This document shows, piece after piece, positions 16,789 to 17,373 of a DNA stretch of 17,373 nt. The notes under the pieces are model-generated. The model did not search any database and was not told where the DNA came from. It saw only the letters and a list, made by a program, of their open reading frames with translations. The translations under genes were made by a program, and so were the position numbers. Position 1 is the first letter of the stretch; each line of letters opens with the position of its first letter. The stretch is from Hydnum rufescens UP504 (Eukaryota > Basidiomycota > Agaricomycetes > Cantharellales > Hydnaceae), in the NCBI GenBank assembly GCA_014904985.1, contig MU129124.1, positions 3,869 through 21,241 of the forward strand, written 5' to 3'.

Positions 16789-17040
16789 GATCCAAGCCGG
16801 AGCGCCCGAAATGACGACCCACCCCAACAGCAACCCGCCTGTCCAAATGACCTGCCCAACGGTGAAGGCCACGCCCCTGGTACCACACACCCGCCCAAGC
16901 GGGTGTGGTGCTACTAGATAGGTTTTTTTAATTTTAATTTCTATGGACTGTACCAACACCCGCCTAAGTGGGTGTGTGGTGAGTAGTTTTTTTTTCTTGG
17001 ATTTCTACAGATGGTACCACACCCCAGTGGGTGTGGTGAA
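16789..17040 (+). repeat. Distal hairpin-A-only repeats (R8 and two remnants), element 2
   Basis: Three hairpin A copies follow each other: 16882-16910 (one base missing on the right arm), 16952-16980 (imperfect) and 17016-17037 (accacaccc/gggtgtggt). Each is followed by a T run (ggttttttt, gagtagtttttttt, aattttta). There is no hairpin B. The spacing shrinks toward the tail. Confidence 0.55.
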
Positions 17041-17122
17041 TTTTTAAATAAATAAATAAATAATAAACAACTCAGTAAGAATGAAACACAGAACAGTGAT
17101 AATAATAAATAAGTAATTATAA
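17041..17122 (+). repeat. AT-rich tail, right end of element 2
   Basis: aaataaataaataaat and gataataataaataag runs, matching in character the tails at 2257-2345 and 12709-12754. Confidence 0.75.
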
Positions 17123-17230
17123 ATGGAACATATTATCTGTGATAAGCGCATATGGCCCACTGTGCAAGTCTGAGATTAGGTGACTGAAGAAAATGCCGAA
17201 CCAATATATTGGAGTTCTGTGGCATTCTAA

Positions 17231-17302
17231 GTCCCCCACAGGGGCCCCTGGGGGCCCTGCCTGAATCACGGAAATCAGGTTAGCCGGCCCCAGGGGCCCC
17301 AG
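17231..17302. repeat. GC-rich palindrome cluster (aggggcccct), right
   Basis: Blocks acaggggcccctgggggccc and ggccccaggggcccc around a spacer with gaatcacggaaatcagg. This is the inverted partner of 12616-12704. Confidence 0.7.
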
Positions 17303-17312
17303 CATCAAAACC

Positions 17313-17357
17313 TCTAGTTAGACTATATAAATGCAAGGCTCGTAATATCTAACTAGA
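17313..17357 (-). repeat. Right terminal inverted repeat of element 2
   Basis: tctagttaga + 25 bp + tctaactaga, containing atataaatgcaa. It is the reverse-complement partner of 12571-12615. The 16 bases beyond it show no clear duplication of the bases left of 12571. Confidence 0.7.
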
Positions 17358-17373
17358 CCTACATTTGTGGGCT

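Larger units (their letters stand above)
12571..17357. mobile_element. Element 2: complete divergent hairpin-intron array with terminal inverted repeats
   Basis: Order from left: 45-bp terminal repeat (12571-12615), GC-rich palindromes (12616-12704), AT tail (12709-12754), five units on the minus strand (12755-about 14376), a centre (about 14377-14960), about eight units on the plus strand (about 14970-17040), AT tail (17041-17122), GC-rich palindromes (17231-17302) and the inverted 45-bp terminal repeat (17313-17357). The same arm logic as element 1 supports one family. No transposase or reverse transcriptase is visible, so it would be non-autonomous if mobile. A clear target-site duplication was not found. 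The outer terminal repeats may belong to a second element that captured the array. Confidence 0.5.

Noticed and set aside
12571..17357. LTR retrotransposon or LINE/SINE based on the AT tails
   Set aside because: There are no long direct repeats, reverse transcriptase, primer-binding site or Pol III promoter boxes; tails occur at both ends in inverted orientation, unlike a one-sided retroposon tail.

Overview
The window looks like nuclear DNA of a filamentous basidiomycete, most likely an agaricomycete. The signs are many short introns (about 50-116 nt) with fungal signals (GTRNGT donors, CTRAY branch sites, YAG acceptors), a GRF-type zinc-finger gene split by tiny introns, and two broken members of a lineage-specific gene family in a repeat-rich setting. 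The genus cannot be named. There are no rRNA or tRNA genes, no CRISPR array and no bacterial operon.

Layout. (1) 1-2345 is the right part of a head-to-head repeat element. A long palindrome (262-817) sits in the centre. From it, tandem exon-intron-hairpin units read outward on both strands: one unit on the minus strand to the left, cut by the window edge, and five on the plus strand to the right, ending in an AT-rich tail. (2) 2346-6122 holds a plus-strand gene remnant (3237-5782) bracketed by two copies of a roughly 70-bp self-complementary repeat. (3) 6098-10350 is a minus-strand gene of about 14 exons, nearly intact but carrying four in-frame stops and one 2-nt insertion; it is a paralogue of the plus-strand remnant. 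(4) 11499-12397 is an apparently intact minus-strand gene for a 229-residue GRF zinc-finger/coiled-coil protein. (5) 12571-17357 is a second, apparently complete outward-reading element: 45-bp terminal inverted repeats, GC-rich palindromes, an AT-rich tail, five units on the minus strand, a 0.8-kb centre, about eight units on the plus strand, an AT-rich tail, GC-rich palindromes and the other terminal repeat.

The candidate undescribed system is the hairpin-intron array. Each unit is an exon-like segment of about 135-325 nt, poor in T on its sense strand, that ends in hairpin A (ccacacacccgc...gcgggtgtgtgg). Next come a good 5' splice site, hairpin B inside the intron (gcaaaaagagcagc...gctgctctttttgc), a branch site and a 3' splice site. 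Both stems vary between units with changes matched on the two arms. Unit order is partly shared between the two elements, so the whole exon+intron block has been duplicated. No frame stays open through a whole array. The spliced product may therefore be a structured non-coding RNA, or the decayed descendant of a repeat-exon gene. Transcription, splicing and mobility are inferred from sequence pattern only.
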